A stretch of DNA of 36,445 bases from Bacteroidales bacterium H4 (GCA_001701165.1 DAAP01000055.1:1-36445), one strand, 5' to 3'; numbered from the stretch's first letter, positions 25,101 through 32,870 are shown. Numbers and translations are program-made. Notes: generated by a model from the sequence alone, not told the origin.

Positions 25101-26636
25101 AAGACGCAAGTCAAGGACAACAACACCCTGGTGGTGCTTACGCGCGGCACGCAGGACGTCAAGTTCACCATCGAGGAAATCATGAAAGACGAGAAGTCGT
25201 TGTGGCGCAACATTGGCGAATATGCCACGCGTCTGGCCATTTCGCCGCGCAGTTTCTCGATACGCTACCGCAACACACATACGATGAACATTCCGCTGTT
25301 CAACCCCGACATCGGAAATGTCTTCGGGCAAAGCAACTCTTACGGCCCTATGGCTCCGGGTCTGGACTTTGCTTTCGGATTTGCCGGCGATGACTACCTT
25401 GACAAGGCTCTCAACCGAGGGTGGTTGGTTACCGATGATGGACAAACCTCGCCGGCTGTGATGGCGCACACCAACGAATTGAACCTCGAATTAAACCTCG
25501 AGCCGGTCAAAGGTCTGCGCATACAGCTTACCGCCAACCGCACGGACAACCGCACCACCCAAGTACAATTTATGTACGCCGATATGCCCACAACTTACGC
25601 CGGGTCATATACCAAGACACACTGCGCCATCTCCACTGCCCTACGCAGCGCAAGTGCCGACAACGGATATGCCAGTGACGCCTTCTCATCATTCCTGTCC
25701 AACATCCCGGTGGTGCGCGAGCGCATCGAGGGACAATACGCCGGGGTGATCTACCCCAACGCCGGATTTATCAAAGGCACACCGCAAGCCGGAGCGCCTT
25801 TCGATCCCACCATCGGCGGCGTCAGCGCCACCTCGTCTGACGTCCTCGTGCCCGCCTTCGTGGCCGCCTACACCGGCACGGACGCGCGACACACCTGGCT
25901 CGACCCGTTCCCCTCCTTCAGCTCGGTACTGCCCAACTGGCGTGTAACCTACGACGGGCTCATAAATCTGGGCAATATGCGCAACATCTTCAAAACTTTC
26001 ACCATCAGCCACGTCTACCAGTGTACATACAGCGTCGGCAACTACTCATCGTACCTCAACTGGGTGGCCGCCGGCGGCGAAAACATGGGCTTCACACTCG
26101 ACGAACTCACCGGAATGCCCGTGCCTTCATCGCCCTACAACATATCCTCGGCAGCCATCACCGAGAAGTTTGCCCCGCTGATAGGCTTCAACGCCACACT
26201 CAAAAACGATTTACAATTCTCCGCCGAATACCGCGACAGCCGCACACTGACGCTCAACACCTCCGCCGGACAGGTTGTCGAAGCAACCACACGCGGCCTC
26301 AAAATCGGCGCAGGATACAAGATTGTCAACTTCAACTCCTTCCTAAAAATCAAAGGAAGCCAGCACGGCATCTCCAATGACCTGACACTCAATGCCGACT
26401 TCAGCATCGACAACAACCAGGCCCTGATACGACGCATAGACAACGGTACCGCCCAGCCCACCAACGGCGCCAAATCCTTCAGTATCAACTTCACCGCCTC
26501 GTACGTCATGTCCAAACGCCTGACACTATCGGCATACTTTGACCACCGCGTCAATACCCCGCTGGTGACCACATCATCCTACCCCACCACCAATACCTCC
26601 TACGGCATCTCGCTCAATCTCTCGCTTGCACGCTGA
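19140..26636 (+). CDS. sprA: T9SS outer-membrane translocon protein SprA (Sov)
   Basis: This 2498-residue protein matches the family in size (about 2400-2500) and content. SprA forms the giant beta-barrel channel of the type 9 secretion system through which folded cargo crosses the outer membrane; PorV and Plug are known partners. An N-terminal segment (about 1-44) with RRRRW and a hydrophobic stretch ending AMAQ acts as signal peptide. Recognisable parts include the N-terminal region with FNIFDMNFALGPLEKIFGPGG, GSVQISMGIKSNKT and the aromatic, Asn/Thr-rich strands through to the end (SYGISLNLSLAR). The start is TTG at 19140, directly after an in-frame TAA; no ATG gives a complete signal peptide. 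No frameshift is seen across 7.5 kb. Confidence 0.93.
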   Translation: MKYIDRIISPIRHIGALYGRRRRWYAIAVATIVVCALALLPAMAQTPGNTSTQLAPPPTFRAIAPKAAKDTTSMPFATRSVIPHSYEDLIADEQAYDLATPSNIKTEAEYDPETRCYIVRTKLGDTEITTPFMLSEAQYNDWQLRRSMQQYYKQRNLEQVTEKEKKPFNIFDMNFALGPLEKIFGPGGVQLRTQGSVQISMGIKSNKTDNPSLSLQSRRKTYFDFDQKIQATINAGVGDRLKFNMTYNTDATFDFDSKNIKLAYEGKEDDIVKNIEAGNVSMTTGSSLIRGSTALFGIKTKLQFGRLTATALVSQQNSESKSVSTRGGSQATSFTINADEYDQNRHYFLGHFFRDNYDTWASKLPFVSSGVNITRIEVWVTNKGNRYEQSRNIVSFMDLGEEKRIASGHWTPNPAYPNPSNNSNDLLRTIKDQYPDARDISQVTQILAPLQAYDIEGGKDYEKIESARLLSSNEYTLNSNLGYISIKSALNADEVLAVAYEYTYHGQVYQVGEFSGDITETDKALYVKMLKGTTVNPRLPMWDLMMKNVYNLGGYQIQKEKFKFNIKYLSDTTGTKINYLPIPGLNDKSLLQVMNLDRLDSQQDSNPDGFFDFVEGYTILSATGKVIFPVVEPFGSHLESVITDPVQREHYCYPQLYDSTLVVARQFADKNKFVMDGEYQASSGSQIRLNAMNVPRGSVVVTAGGVTLTENADYTVDYAMGIVTITNQSIIDSGQSISVSLENQSLFSTQRKTLLGLDLQYEFSKDFNIGATVMHFGEKSLTEKVNIGDEVVNNTMLGFNLSYNKEFMWLTNLLNKIPTVNATAPSRLSLSAEYARIIPQSQKSGSNKGSSYIDDFESSQTGIDLRSPYSWFLASTPYDPSSDALFPEAALSNEVSYGKNRALLNWYYIDRLFTQRNSSLIPGYLKSDVAQLSNPYVREVTTREIFPGRQLQYGESNSIQTLNLSFYPSERGPYNVDADNIDADGNLLNPEKRWGGIMRRMDNTNFEQSNIAYIQFWMLNPFLDPDNPNYDGGDLYFNFGEISEDILKDGLKSYENGVPADGNNQYMAETVWGRVSRQNSLTYAFDTSNDARRRQDVGLNGLSTADEFNFATYQDFLQRLRAKLSPTTIEAMTNDRFSPLNDPAGDNYHFYLSDYYDQQRMSVLERYKRYNGTEGNSLSPEDADDPQYQASRSVPDVEDINQDNTLNEYERYFQYRVSIRPQDLVVGQNYITDKQTSMVRGRDGKDYETEWYQFKIPLADYEKVVGSITDFSTIRFARIFMTGFKRPTHLRFATLELVRGEWRGYNFNLNKRGDAPAQGQLDISVVNIEENASREPVNYVLPPGVTRIVDPGQSQITQLNEQAMMLSVTDLDAGDARGVYRNTMLDLRNYRRLQMWTHAEALINNATQLQSGQLSVFLRLGTDVKNNYYEYEIPLQLTAHGHYNNDSPSDRQIVWPRDNFLDFNLQALVDLKKARNAAKRAEEEGVGYNTLYYGRDPDNERNRMAVLGNPSLSDVRVMLIGVRNNSSTTKDGIIWVNELKVTDFNEEGGWAGQAKATLNISDIATLNVGTHIETAGFGAVDQSLNERRLDDYHQYNVAVQAELGRFLPEAVKLRAPIYYSYSTEKTSPKYNPLDQDVLLKDALDAAGSKAERDSINGYAEQRTTVRNFSISGLKFDIQSKNPMPWDPANFTINFSFNKQTKVDPTTEYEYTNDYRGSFQYSYSPFVKALKPFSWIKSKNKNLKFLKDYEIQWLPNNITFLTNMSRYYYEQQTRSETDVMFQMPVSVSKNFMWDRQLNVTWNIVKSLSLSFNSNTAARIEEPVGAVNRKLFPDAYREWKHEVWTNILSMGTPWNYNQTFNATYKAPFSRIPSIDFLTASGSYNATYRWDRGATVDDVRLGNSISNQATWSADGRINFEGLWNKIPFVKDVNKRFANSRRNNADTRRKPRKFERTYKLQSDTSLTIKHNLRCAKVKVVSTLPDGTPFPVKTQVKDNNTLVVLTRGTQDVKFTIEEIMKDEKSLWRNIGEYATRLAISPRSFSIRYRNTHTMNIPLFNPDIGNVFGQSNSYGPMAPGLDFAFGFAGDDYLDKALNRGWLVTDDGQTSPAVMAHTNELNLELNLEPVKGLRIQLTANRTDNRTTQVQFMYADMPTTYAGSYTKTHCAISTALRSASADNGYASDAFSSFLSNIPVVRERIEGQYAGVIYPNAGFIKGTPQAGAPFDPTIGGVSATSSDVLVPAFVAAYTGTDARHTWLDPFPSFSSVLPNWRVTYDGLINLGNMRNIFKTFTISHVYQCTYSVGNYSSYLNWVAAGGENMGFTLDELTGMPVPSSPYNISSAAITEKFAPLIGFNATLKNDLQFSAEYRDSRTLTLNTSAGQVVEATTRGLKIGAGYKIVNFNSFLKIKGSQHGISNDLTLNADFSIDNNQALIRRIDNGTAQPTNGAKSFSINFTASYVMSKRLTLSAYFDHRVNTPLVTTSSYPTTNTSYGISLNLSLAR

Positions 26637-27081
26637 CGCCGCCGTAAAGCCGGCATCAAAAAAACTTTTGGCAAGAATTGTTTGTTAAAGAAAATATTAG
26701 TTGTAACTTTGCACCATAATACGGGGCACAAATGGCTAAGCCCCGCCTCGCACCTCCCTCCATCTATATCCTAAAATCGCTACACAACGGCATATCACGC
26801 CGCCTTGGCGACTAAACGCCATCGATCCGTCACATACGCACAAACGCGCATACCACGACCTCGGGCATCGGCCCGGCCACTGCACACGCACACGGAGCAA
26901 GAGATGGCAGTCTTTGAAGAGACAAAAGATACTATAATTTCCACACGAACAACTTTTTACGAGGAAGTCGGCAACGACGCACAACACTCGCGCCATGCGG
27001 CACATTCGCCCGGCGACACACTGACACGGCGGCACAGACGCCTCCAAACGCCCACCGACTTCCATCCTCAACACATAATAT
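26637..27081 (+). other. sprA-rho intergenic region and long rho leader
   Basis: After the sprA stop there is a strong promoter (26681-26711), then about 360 nt of leader before the rho ATG. Two stretches, about 26745-26910 and 26975-27080, are conspicuously C-rich and G-poor by eye, the composition that Rho prefers for loading. Short frames cross the leader (for example 26805-27104) but overlap the rho start and show no conserved protein features. The leader may serve Rho autoregulation, as in E. coli. Confidence 0.5.
26681..26711 (+). promoter_or_regulatory. Promoter of rho
   Basis: TTTG (26681-26684), exactly 19 bp, then TAACTTTG (26704-26711) form an ideal Bacteroidetes promoter. Transcription would begin near 26718. 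Confidence 0.8.
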
Positions 27082-29202
27082 ATGTACAATATAACAGATC
27101 TTGAGAACATGCCGGACGCCGAACTGCGTAAGGCAGCCGAAGACCTTGGCATTAAAAAAATCAACATCGATCAGCGCCAAGAACTGGTATACAACATCTT
27201 GGACCAGCAGGCCATAAACAAGGCCGCCGAAGATGCGCAGAAACCCGTGAAGCCTCGCCGAGGACGCCGTCCCAATGCCGAAAAAGCAGCCGAGGACGCA
27301 ACTCGGACTGACGAAAAGCCCGCACCCAAGAAACGCGGCCGCAAGAAAAAATCAGAGATTGCGGCTGCACAAGCCGCCGAAGCAGCGACCGGTGCCGCCG
27401 AGACCACGGCTCAACCTACAGCACAAGCTCCGAAGCAGCCTGCCGCCGAAGCCACACCCGAGGCCGAGGCACCCACAGCCGAAGTCAAGACCGAAGCCGC
27501 CGCACAAGCCGCCGAAAAGCCAGCACCCAAGAAACGCGGCCGCAAGAAAAAATCAGAGATTGCAGCTGCACAAGCCGCCGAAGCAGCGACCGGTATCGCC
27601 GAGACCACGGCTCAACCTACAGCACAAGCTCCGAAGCAGCCCAACGTCGAAGCATCCGATGCCACGCCCGAAACGGCACAACCCGTCACCGCTGACACCT
27701 CCGAAACCCGGCCCGAAGAACCCGCGCAACAATCCGCGCAACAAAACAACGCCGACAACGCACAGCAAGAAAAAACAGACGGCTCATTTGCCACCTTCTT
27801 CCCTCAATTCGGCGGAGGACGTACATTCACTCCGCGCTCGCAACGCGAACGCGAGGCCGATGAACAACGACGCCAGCAGATGCCGCAGCAGGCGCCGCAA
27901 CCACAACAATTCTACGGCCGTCCCGTATTGACACCCGAGCAAAGCGCAGCCAACCCCATCACCGTCGGCGACCCGCAGCCCAACACCCAGGTGCAGCCGG
28001 CACCTCCCGGACAAGGCAAGAAAAACAAGAAAAACCGCAACAAGAACAACGCCAATATGGGATTTGTCGACAGCCGTTTTGACTTCACCGACATCATCGA
28101 GACCTGCGGCGTACTCGAAATAGAGAGCCAAGGCTACGGATACCTTCGCTCGGCGGACTACAACTACATGCCCTCGCCCGATGACATATACCTGACACAA
28201 CAACAAATCAAGCAATACGCGCTCAAGACCGGTGATGTGGTCGAATGCACCATACGTCCGCCGCGCGAAAACGAAAAATACTTCCCCCTAAGCCAGGTGC
28301 TGCGCGTCAACGGCCGCACCCCACGCTTTATTCGCGACCGCATAGCCTTCGAGCACCTCACGCCACTGTTCCCGGACGAGAAATTCGACCTCACCTCTGG
28401 CAAGACCTGCAACCTCTCGACTCGTGTCGTCGATATGTTCGCTCCCATAGGCAAAGGTCAACGCGGACTTATCGTGGCGCCCCCCAAGACCGGTAAAACC
28501 ATACTGCTCAAGGACATCGCCAACGCCATAGCCGAGAACCACCCGGAGACCTACATCATGATACTCCTAATCGACGAACGCCCCGAAGAAGTCACAGACA
28601 TGCGCCGCACCGTTCGTGCCGAAGTCATAGCATCGACCTTTGACGAGCCGGCCGACCGACACGTACGCATCGCCGGGATAGTTCTCGAAAAAGCCAAACG
28701 CATGGTCGAATGCGGCCACGATGTGGTCATCCTGCTGGATTCAATCACCCGTCTGGCCCGCGCATACAACACCTGCGCCCCCGGCTCGGGCAAGATTCTC
28801 AGCGGCGGCGTAGATGCCAACGCCCTGCAAAAGCCCAAGCGTTTCTTCGGCGCTGCACGCAATATCGAGAACGGCGGATCGCTCACCATCATCGCCACGG
28901 CCCTCACCGAGACATCTTCCAAGATGGACGAAGTCATCTTCGAAGAATTCAAAGGTACCGGTAACATGGAACTGCAATTGGACCGCAAGCTCTCCAACAA
29001 GCGCATATTCCCGGCCGTGGACATCATAGCCTCGTCCACACGCCGCGACGACCTGCTGATACGCGCCGAAAACCTCAACCGAATGTGGATTTTGCGCAAC
29101 TTCCTCAGCGATCGCAACAGCATCGAAGCCATGGAGTTCATCAAAGAACGTATGGAACGCACGCGCGACAACGACGAGCTGCTGCGCATCATGAACCAGT
29201 AA
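27082..29202 (+). CDS. rho: Transcription termination factor Rho with long disordered insertion
   Basis: This 706-residue hexameric RNA helicase ends transcription; E. coli Rho is 419 residues. Residues 1-45 are the Rho_N (SAP-like) helices. Residues about 46-330 are a low-complexity Ala/Glu/Lys/Gln/Pro insertion with two KKRGRKKK patches and an earlier KPRRGRRP patch, resembling AT-hook-like basic motifs. The RNA-binding cold-shock-like domain begins near 335 (VLEIESQGYGYLRS). Walker A is APPKTGKT at 466-473 and Walker B ends at Asp553 (VVILLDSITRLARAYN). The C-terminus ends with MERTRDNDELLRIMNQ. In Bacteroides thetaiotaomicron a comparable Rho insertion drives phase separation; the same role here is inference. 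The insertion contains a 128-bp direct repeat. Confidence 0.95.
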   Translation: MYNITDLENMPDAELRKAAEDLGIKKINIDQRQELVYNILDQQAINKAAEDAQKPVKPRRGRRPNAEKAAEDATRTDEKPAPKKRGRKKKSEIAAAQAAEAATGAAETTAQPTAQAPKQPAAEATPEAEAPTAEVKTEAAAQAAEKPAPKKRGRKKKSEIAAAQAAEAATGIAETTAQPTAQAPKQPNVEASDATPETAQPVTADTSETRPEEPAQQSAQQNNADNAQQEKTDGSFATFFPQFGGGRTFTPRSQREREADEQRRQQMPQQAPQPQQFYGRPVLTPEQSAANPITVGDPQPNTQVQPAPPGQGKKNKKNRNKNNANMGFVDSRFDFTDIIETCGVLEIESQGYGYLRSADYNYMPSPDDIYLTQQQIKQYALKTGDVVECTIRPPRENEKYFPLSQVLRVNGRTPRFIRDRIAFEHLTPLFPDEKFDLTSGKTCNLSTRVVDMFAPIGKGQRGLIVAPPKTGKTILLKDIANAIAENHPETYIMILLIDERPEEVTDMRRTVRAEVIASTFDEPADRHVRIAGIVLEKAKRMVECGHDVVILLDSITRLARAYNTCAPGSGKILSGGVDANALQKPKRFFGAARNIENGGSLTIIATALTETSSKMDEVIFEEFKGTGNMELQLDRKLSNKRIFPAVDIIASSTRRDDLLIRAENLNRMWILRNFLSDRNSIEAMEFIKERMERTRDNDELLRIMNQ
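27313..27440 (+). repeat. Rho insertion direct repeat, copy 1
   Basis: This 128-bp block is repeated at 27514-27641 with about four mismatches, a period of 201 bp (67 codons). It encodes EKPAPKKRGRKKKSEIAAA and the following AETTAQPTAQAPKQ segment. Confidence 0.9.
27514..27641 (+). repeat. Rho insertion direct repeat, copy 2
   Basis: This is the second copy of the 128-bp block. The mismatches seen are C/A near the start, G/A in GCGGCT, and GC/AT at the Ala-to-Ile change. The phase is preserved, so gain or loss of one copy by recombination would keep the frame. Confidence 0.9.
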
Positions 29203-29256
29203 CGACCTGCCGCCGCCCCGTGCCTTGCGCCCCGGCGGCGGCCAATTATACGACAA

Positions 29257-30651
29257 ATGAAATACGCAATCTTCCCTCCCGAAGAAATCCTGCAAACCAC
29301 CGTCAATCTGCCGCTGAGCAAAAGCGAAAGCGCACGACGACTTGTCATCGATGCCATCGGCGGATATGCCACAGCTGCCGAAGACGTTGCCGACTGCGAC
29401 GACACCCGTGCGCTGATGCACGCCCTCTCAATGCGCAATGGTCGCGTAGATATCGGCGCCGCCGGTACAGCCATGCGCTTTGCCGCAGCTTTCTTCGCCG
29501 CCACCGAAGGCACGGACATCATTCTTGACGGCATAGAGCGCATGCGCCACCGCCCCATTGCGCCACTGGTGGAAGCCCTGCGCAGCCTCGGTGCCGACAT
29601 CGAATACACCGATGCAGACGGCGACCCGGCCAAAGGTACAAAAGGATACGCACCGCTGCACATCCGCGGACGAAAGCTCGAAGGCGGCATGGTGAACATC
29701 GACGCCACCGTCAGCTCACAATTTATCAGCGCCCTGACACTGGCCGCTCCACTGATGCGCCGTCCGCTACGCATTGTCCTCGAGGGCGATGTAACCTCGG
29801 CACCATATCTGCACATGACCCTGGAAATGCTGCGCCGGCGCGGCATAGACGCAGCGCTCGAAGGCAACGATGTATGCATACAAGGCAGCGCCGCCGACAT
29901 CACGGCAGCCGAGACGCCGGTGGGACGCGACTGGAGCGCCGCATCCTATTGGTACGCTATCGCCGCCCTCTCTTCGGGGTGGGTCACCCTCCCGGGACTG
30001 CGCCTCGGATATCGTTTGCAAGGCGACAGCGTGGCCGCTGAAATATTCGAGCGCTTGGGCGTCATTTCGGAACAAAATCCCGAAGACGAAGACACGGGCG
30101 AGCATATTGACGGCGTGGGCTTGTCGGCTTCACCCGAGATATACAGCCGACTGGACCTTGACATGTCGGCCACTCCGGACCTTGTGCCGACCTTGGCTGT
30201 GGCTGCCACTATGCTTGGAGTCCCGTTCCAATTTCACGGAGTGCACACTCTGCGCGACAAGGAAACTGACCGACTGGACGCATTGTGTGCCGAGGCGGTG
30301 AAACTCGGTGCCCTCTACGAAATAGACGGCGACGACTCGATAGGCTGGGAAGGACGCCGCGTGCCCATACGCACCCTACCCGTAATCGAGACCTACGGCG
30401 ACCACCGCATGGCCATGGCCTTTGCTCCCGCAGCGCTGTATCTTCCCGGGCTGGTGATAGACTCCCCGGAAGTGGTGACCAAATCCTATTCGGGATTTTG
30501 GGACGACCTGCGCAACGCCGGATTTACCATCACCGAGGTAGATGAGGCTGCTGTCAATGCCACCGTACCCTCCGAGGATGAGAACCCCGTCGAAGAACAA
30601 ATGTCCGAGAAACAAGATCCCGGACTGGCTTCCAACATCTTCCCAACATAA
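29257..30651 (+). CDS. aroA: 3-phosphoshikimate 1-carboxyvinyltransferase (EPSP synthase)
   Basis: This enzyme joins shikimate-3-phosphate and phosphoenolpyruvate in the shikimate pathway to aromatic amino acids. The 464-residue protein keeps Lys22, Ser23 and Arg27 (LSKSESARR), the G-x-A-G-T-A-M-R-F loop (GAAGTAMRF, with Ala where many bacteria have Asn), and ERMRHRPIAPLVEALRSLGA. It also keeps SSQFISAL, LRDKETDR, GDHRMAMAFA and EVVTKSYSGFWDDL. A polar C-terminal tail of about 30 residues is extra. The variant loop hints at a class with altered inhibitor sensitivity, but that is only inference. It is the first gene after rho, 54 bp downstream, and starts a same-strand run. Confidence 0.95.
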   Translation: MKYAIFPPEEILQTTVNLPLSKSESARRLVIDAIGGYATAAEDVADCDDTRALMHALSMRNGRVDIGAAGTAMRFAAAFFAATEGTDIILDGIERMRHRPIAPLVEALRSLGADIEYTDADGDPAKGTKGYAPLHIRGRKLEGGMVNIDATVSSQFISALTLAAPLMRRPLRIVLEGDVTSAPYLHMTLEMLRRRGIDAALEGNDVCIQGSAADITAAETPVGRDWSAASYWYAIAALSSGWVTLPGLRLGYRLQGDSVAAEIFERLGVISEQNPEDEDTGEHIDGVGLSASPEIYSRLDLDMSATPDLVPTLAVAATMLGVPFQFHGVHTLRDKETDRLDALCAEAVKLGALYEIDGDDSIGWEGRRVPIRTLPVIETYGDHRMAMAFAPAALYLPGLVIDSPEVVTKSYSGFWDDLRNAGFTITEVDEAAVNATVPSEDENPVEEQMSEKQDPGLASNIFPT

Positions 30652-30663
30652 TTACGTCCTCTC

Positions 30664-31101
30664 ATGACCGCCATCCTTATTCTGGCAGGCATCATAGTCG
30701 TCTTAGGCCTTGCCGCCTACATCCTCCAGCGACACTTTCACGGAGACTCGAAAAACTCGGAAACCGTAGAGAAATCAGAGGCCGTGGAAAGCTCCGATGG
30801 CTCGAAATGCTGCGGTCTGCATGCCGTATGCGAAAAGCTCGCCGACACAGACGGCGACATCGTCTATTTCGATGACGAGGAGCTGGATGCCATGGCCGGC
30901 ACAGATGCTGCGGCATATACGCCACAACAGGTCGAGCAATTCCGCGAAGTACTCACCACCCTGGCGGACGGCGAAGCCCCGGAATGGTTGCGCAGCCTGC
31001 GCCGACGCAACATTGCCCTGCCGGAAGCCTTACGCGACGAGGCTATGATGCTCGTCGAGGATGCGGCACTCGACAACGCTGTCCGGCGACAAAAGACTTA
31101 A
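30664..31101 (+). CDS. Membrane-anchored protein of unknown function with CCG motif
   Basis: The 145-residue product has one N-terminal transmembrane helix (about 2-21), a short acidic linker and then SKCCGLHAVCEK. The rest is a predicted helical domain with DIVYFDDEELDAMAG, QVEQFREVLTTL and PEWLRSLRRRNIALPEALRDEAMMLV. I recall this combination as a conserved Bacteroidetes family that lacks a proven role and is sometimes labelled phospholipase without support. The three cysteines (CC...C) could bind metal; the next gene is a metal ABC permease, so a link to metal handling is possible but untested. It lies 12 bp after aroA and 5 bp before the permease start. Confidence 0.8.
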   Translation: MTAILILAGIIVVLGLAAYILQRHFHGDSKNSETVEKSEAVESSDGSKCCGLHAVCEKLADTDGDIVYFDDEELDAMAGTDAAAYTPQQVEQFREVLTTLADGEAPEWLRSLRRRNIALPEALRDEAMMLVEDAALDNAVRRQKT

Positions 31102-31106
31102 AATAC

Positions 31107-31940
31107 ATGTTTTCCGAACTGCTGACATATCCGTTTTTCAAACTGGCACTAATAGGCGTGGCCATCATTTCCGTGGCTGCCGCCATCATCGGGTCGTATA
31201 TCATCACCCGGCGCATGGTGGCTATTTGCGGCGGCGTCACCCATGCCTGTTTCGGCGGACTTGGTCTGGGGTACTATTTGGGCATCAGCCCCGTGCTTAT
31301 GGCCGGCGTCTTTGCCGTGGGGTCGTCGCTGTGCGTCGACTGGCTATCGGCACGGCTGCGCGTGCGCCAAGACAGCGCCATAGCCGTCATCTGGGCTCTG
31401 GGTATGGCCATAGGCGTACTCTTTGTATTCCTATCGCCGGGATATGTGCCCGAACTCAACAGCTTCCTTTTCGGCAACATCCTCACCATCAACACCACGG
31501 ACATCACGTCCTTTGCCATATACACCGCCGTGCTCATCGCATTTGTGTCGTGGCAATGGCGGCGCATCATTGTCTGTGCCTTCGACCCCGACTTTGCACG
31601 CGTGGCCGGGCTGCCTGTGCGCTTCGTCACTACAGCTATGACCGTGCTGGTGGCCGTATGTATTGTACTGACAATACGTCTTGTAGGCGTAATGCTGCTG
31701 ATGTCCATGCTTTCACTGCCGATGATGGTGGCCGAAATTTTCTGCCACCGCATGGGGCCGCTGATGGCGACCAGCGCCATAGTATCTCTGCTGACATGCC
31801 TGGGCGGACTCTTTATCAGCTCAATGATGGATATACCTTGTTCGGCAGTCATAGTCATACTGATGGCCACCATATTTATTTTGGCCAAAACAGCCAAAAC
31901 TTTTATTGCACTTATTAACAACACTCGTACTTCGTCATGA
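31107..31940 (+). CDS. znuB: ABC-3 type metal (Zn/Mn) transporter permease
   Basis: The 277-residue protein has about eight transmembrane segments and fits the ABC-3 family (ZnuB/MntB/TroC), inner-membrane permeases for zinc or manganese uptake. Typical features are AIIGSYIITRRMVAICGGVTHACFGGLGLGYYLG, the DSAIAVIWALGMAIG segment, FLFGNILT, and ATSAIVSLLTCLGG late in the protein. I chose ATG 31107; the open frame extends back to 30984 but that part overlaps the preceding gene and is not hydrophobic. No ATPase or solute-binding gene is adjacent in this window, so these partners must lie elsewhere. Its stop overlaps the next start (ATGA), indicating translational coupling. Confidence 0.88.
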   Translation: MFSELLTYPFFKLALIGVAIISVAAAIIGSYIITRRMVAICGGVTHACFGGLGLGYYLGISPVLMAGVFAVGSSLCVDWLSARLRVRQDSAIAVIWALGMAIGVLFVFLSPGYVPELNSFLFGNILTINTTDITSFAIYTAVLIAFVSWQWRRIIVCAFDPDFARVAGLPVRFVTTAMTVLVAVCIVLTIRLVGVMLLMSMLSLPMMVAEIFCHRMGPLMATSAIVSLLTCLGGLFISSMMDIPCSAVIVILMATIFILAKTAKTFIALINNTRTSS

Positions 31941-32851
31941 AAATTTGTGACAACATTCTCGATACCATCGGCTCTACACCAATGGTACGCATCAACGCCC
32001 TTAACCCCAATCCCCGTGTCAACATCCTGGCCAAGGTAGAGGGCTTCAATCCCACCGGAAGCATCAAGGACCGCATAGCCCTAAATATGATTGAGCAGGC
32101 CGAAAGCGAGGGCCGCCTACACCCCGGGCAAACCATCATAGAACCTACCAGCGGCAACACCGGCATAGGTCTCGCCGTCGTGGGCATCATCAAAGGCTAT
32201 CACGTAGTCATCGTCATGAGCGCCGGCGTCAGCATCGAGCGCCGACGCATGATACGTTCTTACGGCGCCGAGGTCATACTCACCCCCGCCCAAGACGGTA
32301 CCGACGGAGCCATACGACTGGCCCGCAAAATGGTAGCCGAGCAACCGGAAAAATATTTCATGCCCGACCAATTCAGCAATGCAGCCAACTATCAGGCACA
32401 CTACCGCGTGACAGCCAACGAAATATGGGCTCAGACAGGCGGGCATGTCGACTACCTGGTCAGCGCCATCGGCACCTCGGGCACCATCATGGGCATAGGC
32501 CGCTACCTGAAGGCCCTCAACCCCAAAGTGCAAATCGTGTGCGCCCAACCTGTACGCAACCACTACATCCAAGGGCTCAAGAACCTTGAAGAGGCCATAG
32601 TCCCGGCCATCTACGACCCTGCGCGTATCGACCGACAGGAAATGATCGAGTCGGAGGAAGCCATAGACATGGCTCGCCAAATCATTGCGCACGAGGGCAT
32701 CTTTGCCGGCATGTCCAGCGGCGCGGCCATGATAGCCGCTCGCCGTACAGCCTTGGACGCCCCTGACGGCAGCAATATCGTGGTCATCTTCCCCGACCGC
32801 GCCGAGAAATACTTGTCTACCGTTATGTTTGAGCCTTTCGCAGACAAATAA
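31937..32851 (+). CDS. cysM: PLP-dependent cysteine synthase, CysM-like
   Basis: This 304-residue fold-type II PLP enzyme makes cysteine from an activated serine (O-acetylserine or similar) and sulfide or thiosulfate. Lys44 in NPTGSIKDR is the Schiff-base residue, PTSGNTGIGLA binds substrate, and IGTSGTIMGIG binds the phosphate. The DQFSNAANYQAHYRVTANEIW stretch resembles CysM more than CysK. A C-terminal FPDRAEKYLSTVMF matches the family. The gene overlaps the permease stop by 4 bp, so it is in the same operon. Substrate choice cannot be fixed from sequence. Confidence 0.9.
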   Translation: MKICDNILDTIGSTPMVRINALNPNPRVNILAKVEGFNPTGSIKDRIALNMIEQAESEGRLHPGQTIIEPTSGNTGIGLAVVGIIKGYHVVIVMSAGVSIERRRMIRSYGAEVILTPAQDGTDGAIRLARKMVAEQPEKYFMPDQFSNAANYQAHYRVTANEIWAQTGGHVDYLVSAIGTSGTIMGIGRYLKALNPKVQIVCAQPVRNHYIQGLKNLEEAIVPAIYDPARIDRQEMIESEEAIDMARQIIAHEGIFAGMSSGAAMIAARRTALDAPDGSNIVVIFPDRAEKYLSTVMFEPFADK

Positions 32852-32870
32852 ACACCTGACGCAGACCATC

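Noticed and set aside
26805..27104. 99-residue plus-strand frame in the rho leader, as a possible leader peptide
   Set aside because: It overlaps the rho start in another frame, is low complexity in Arg/His/Thr and has no conserved feature; the C-rich base composition explains it.
28551..29903. 450-residue minus-strand open frame opposite rho and aroA
   Set aside because: It is the shadow of two clearly conserved genes on the plus strand; its Ser/Arg/Met-rich translation has no domain features.
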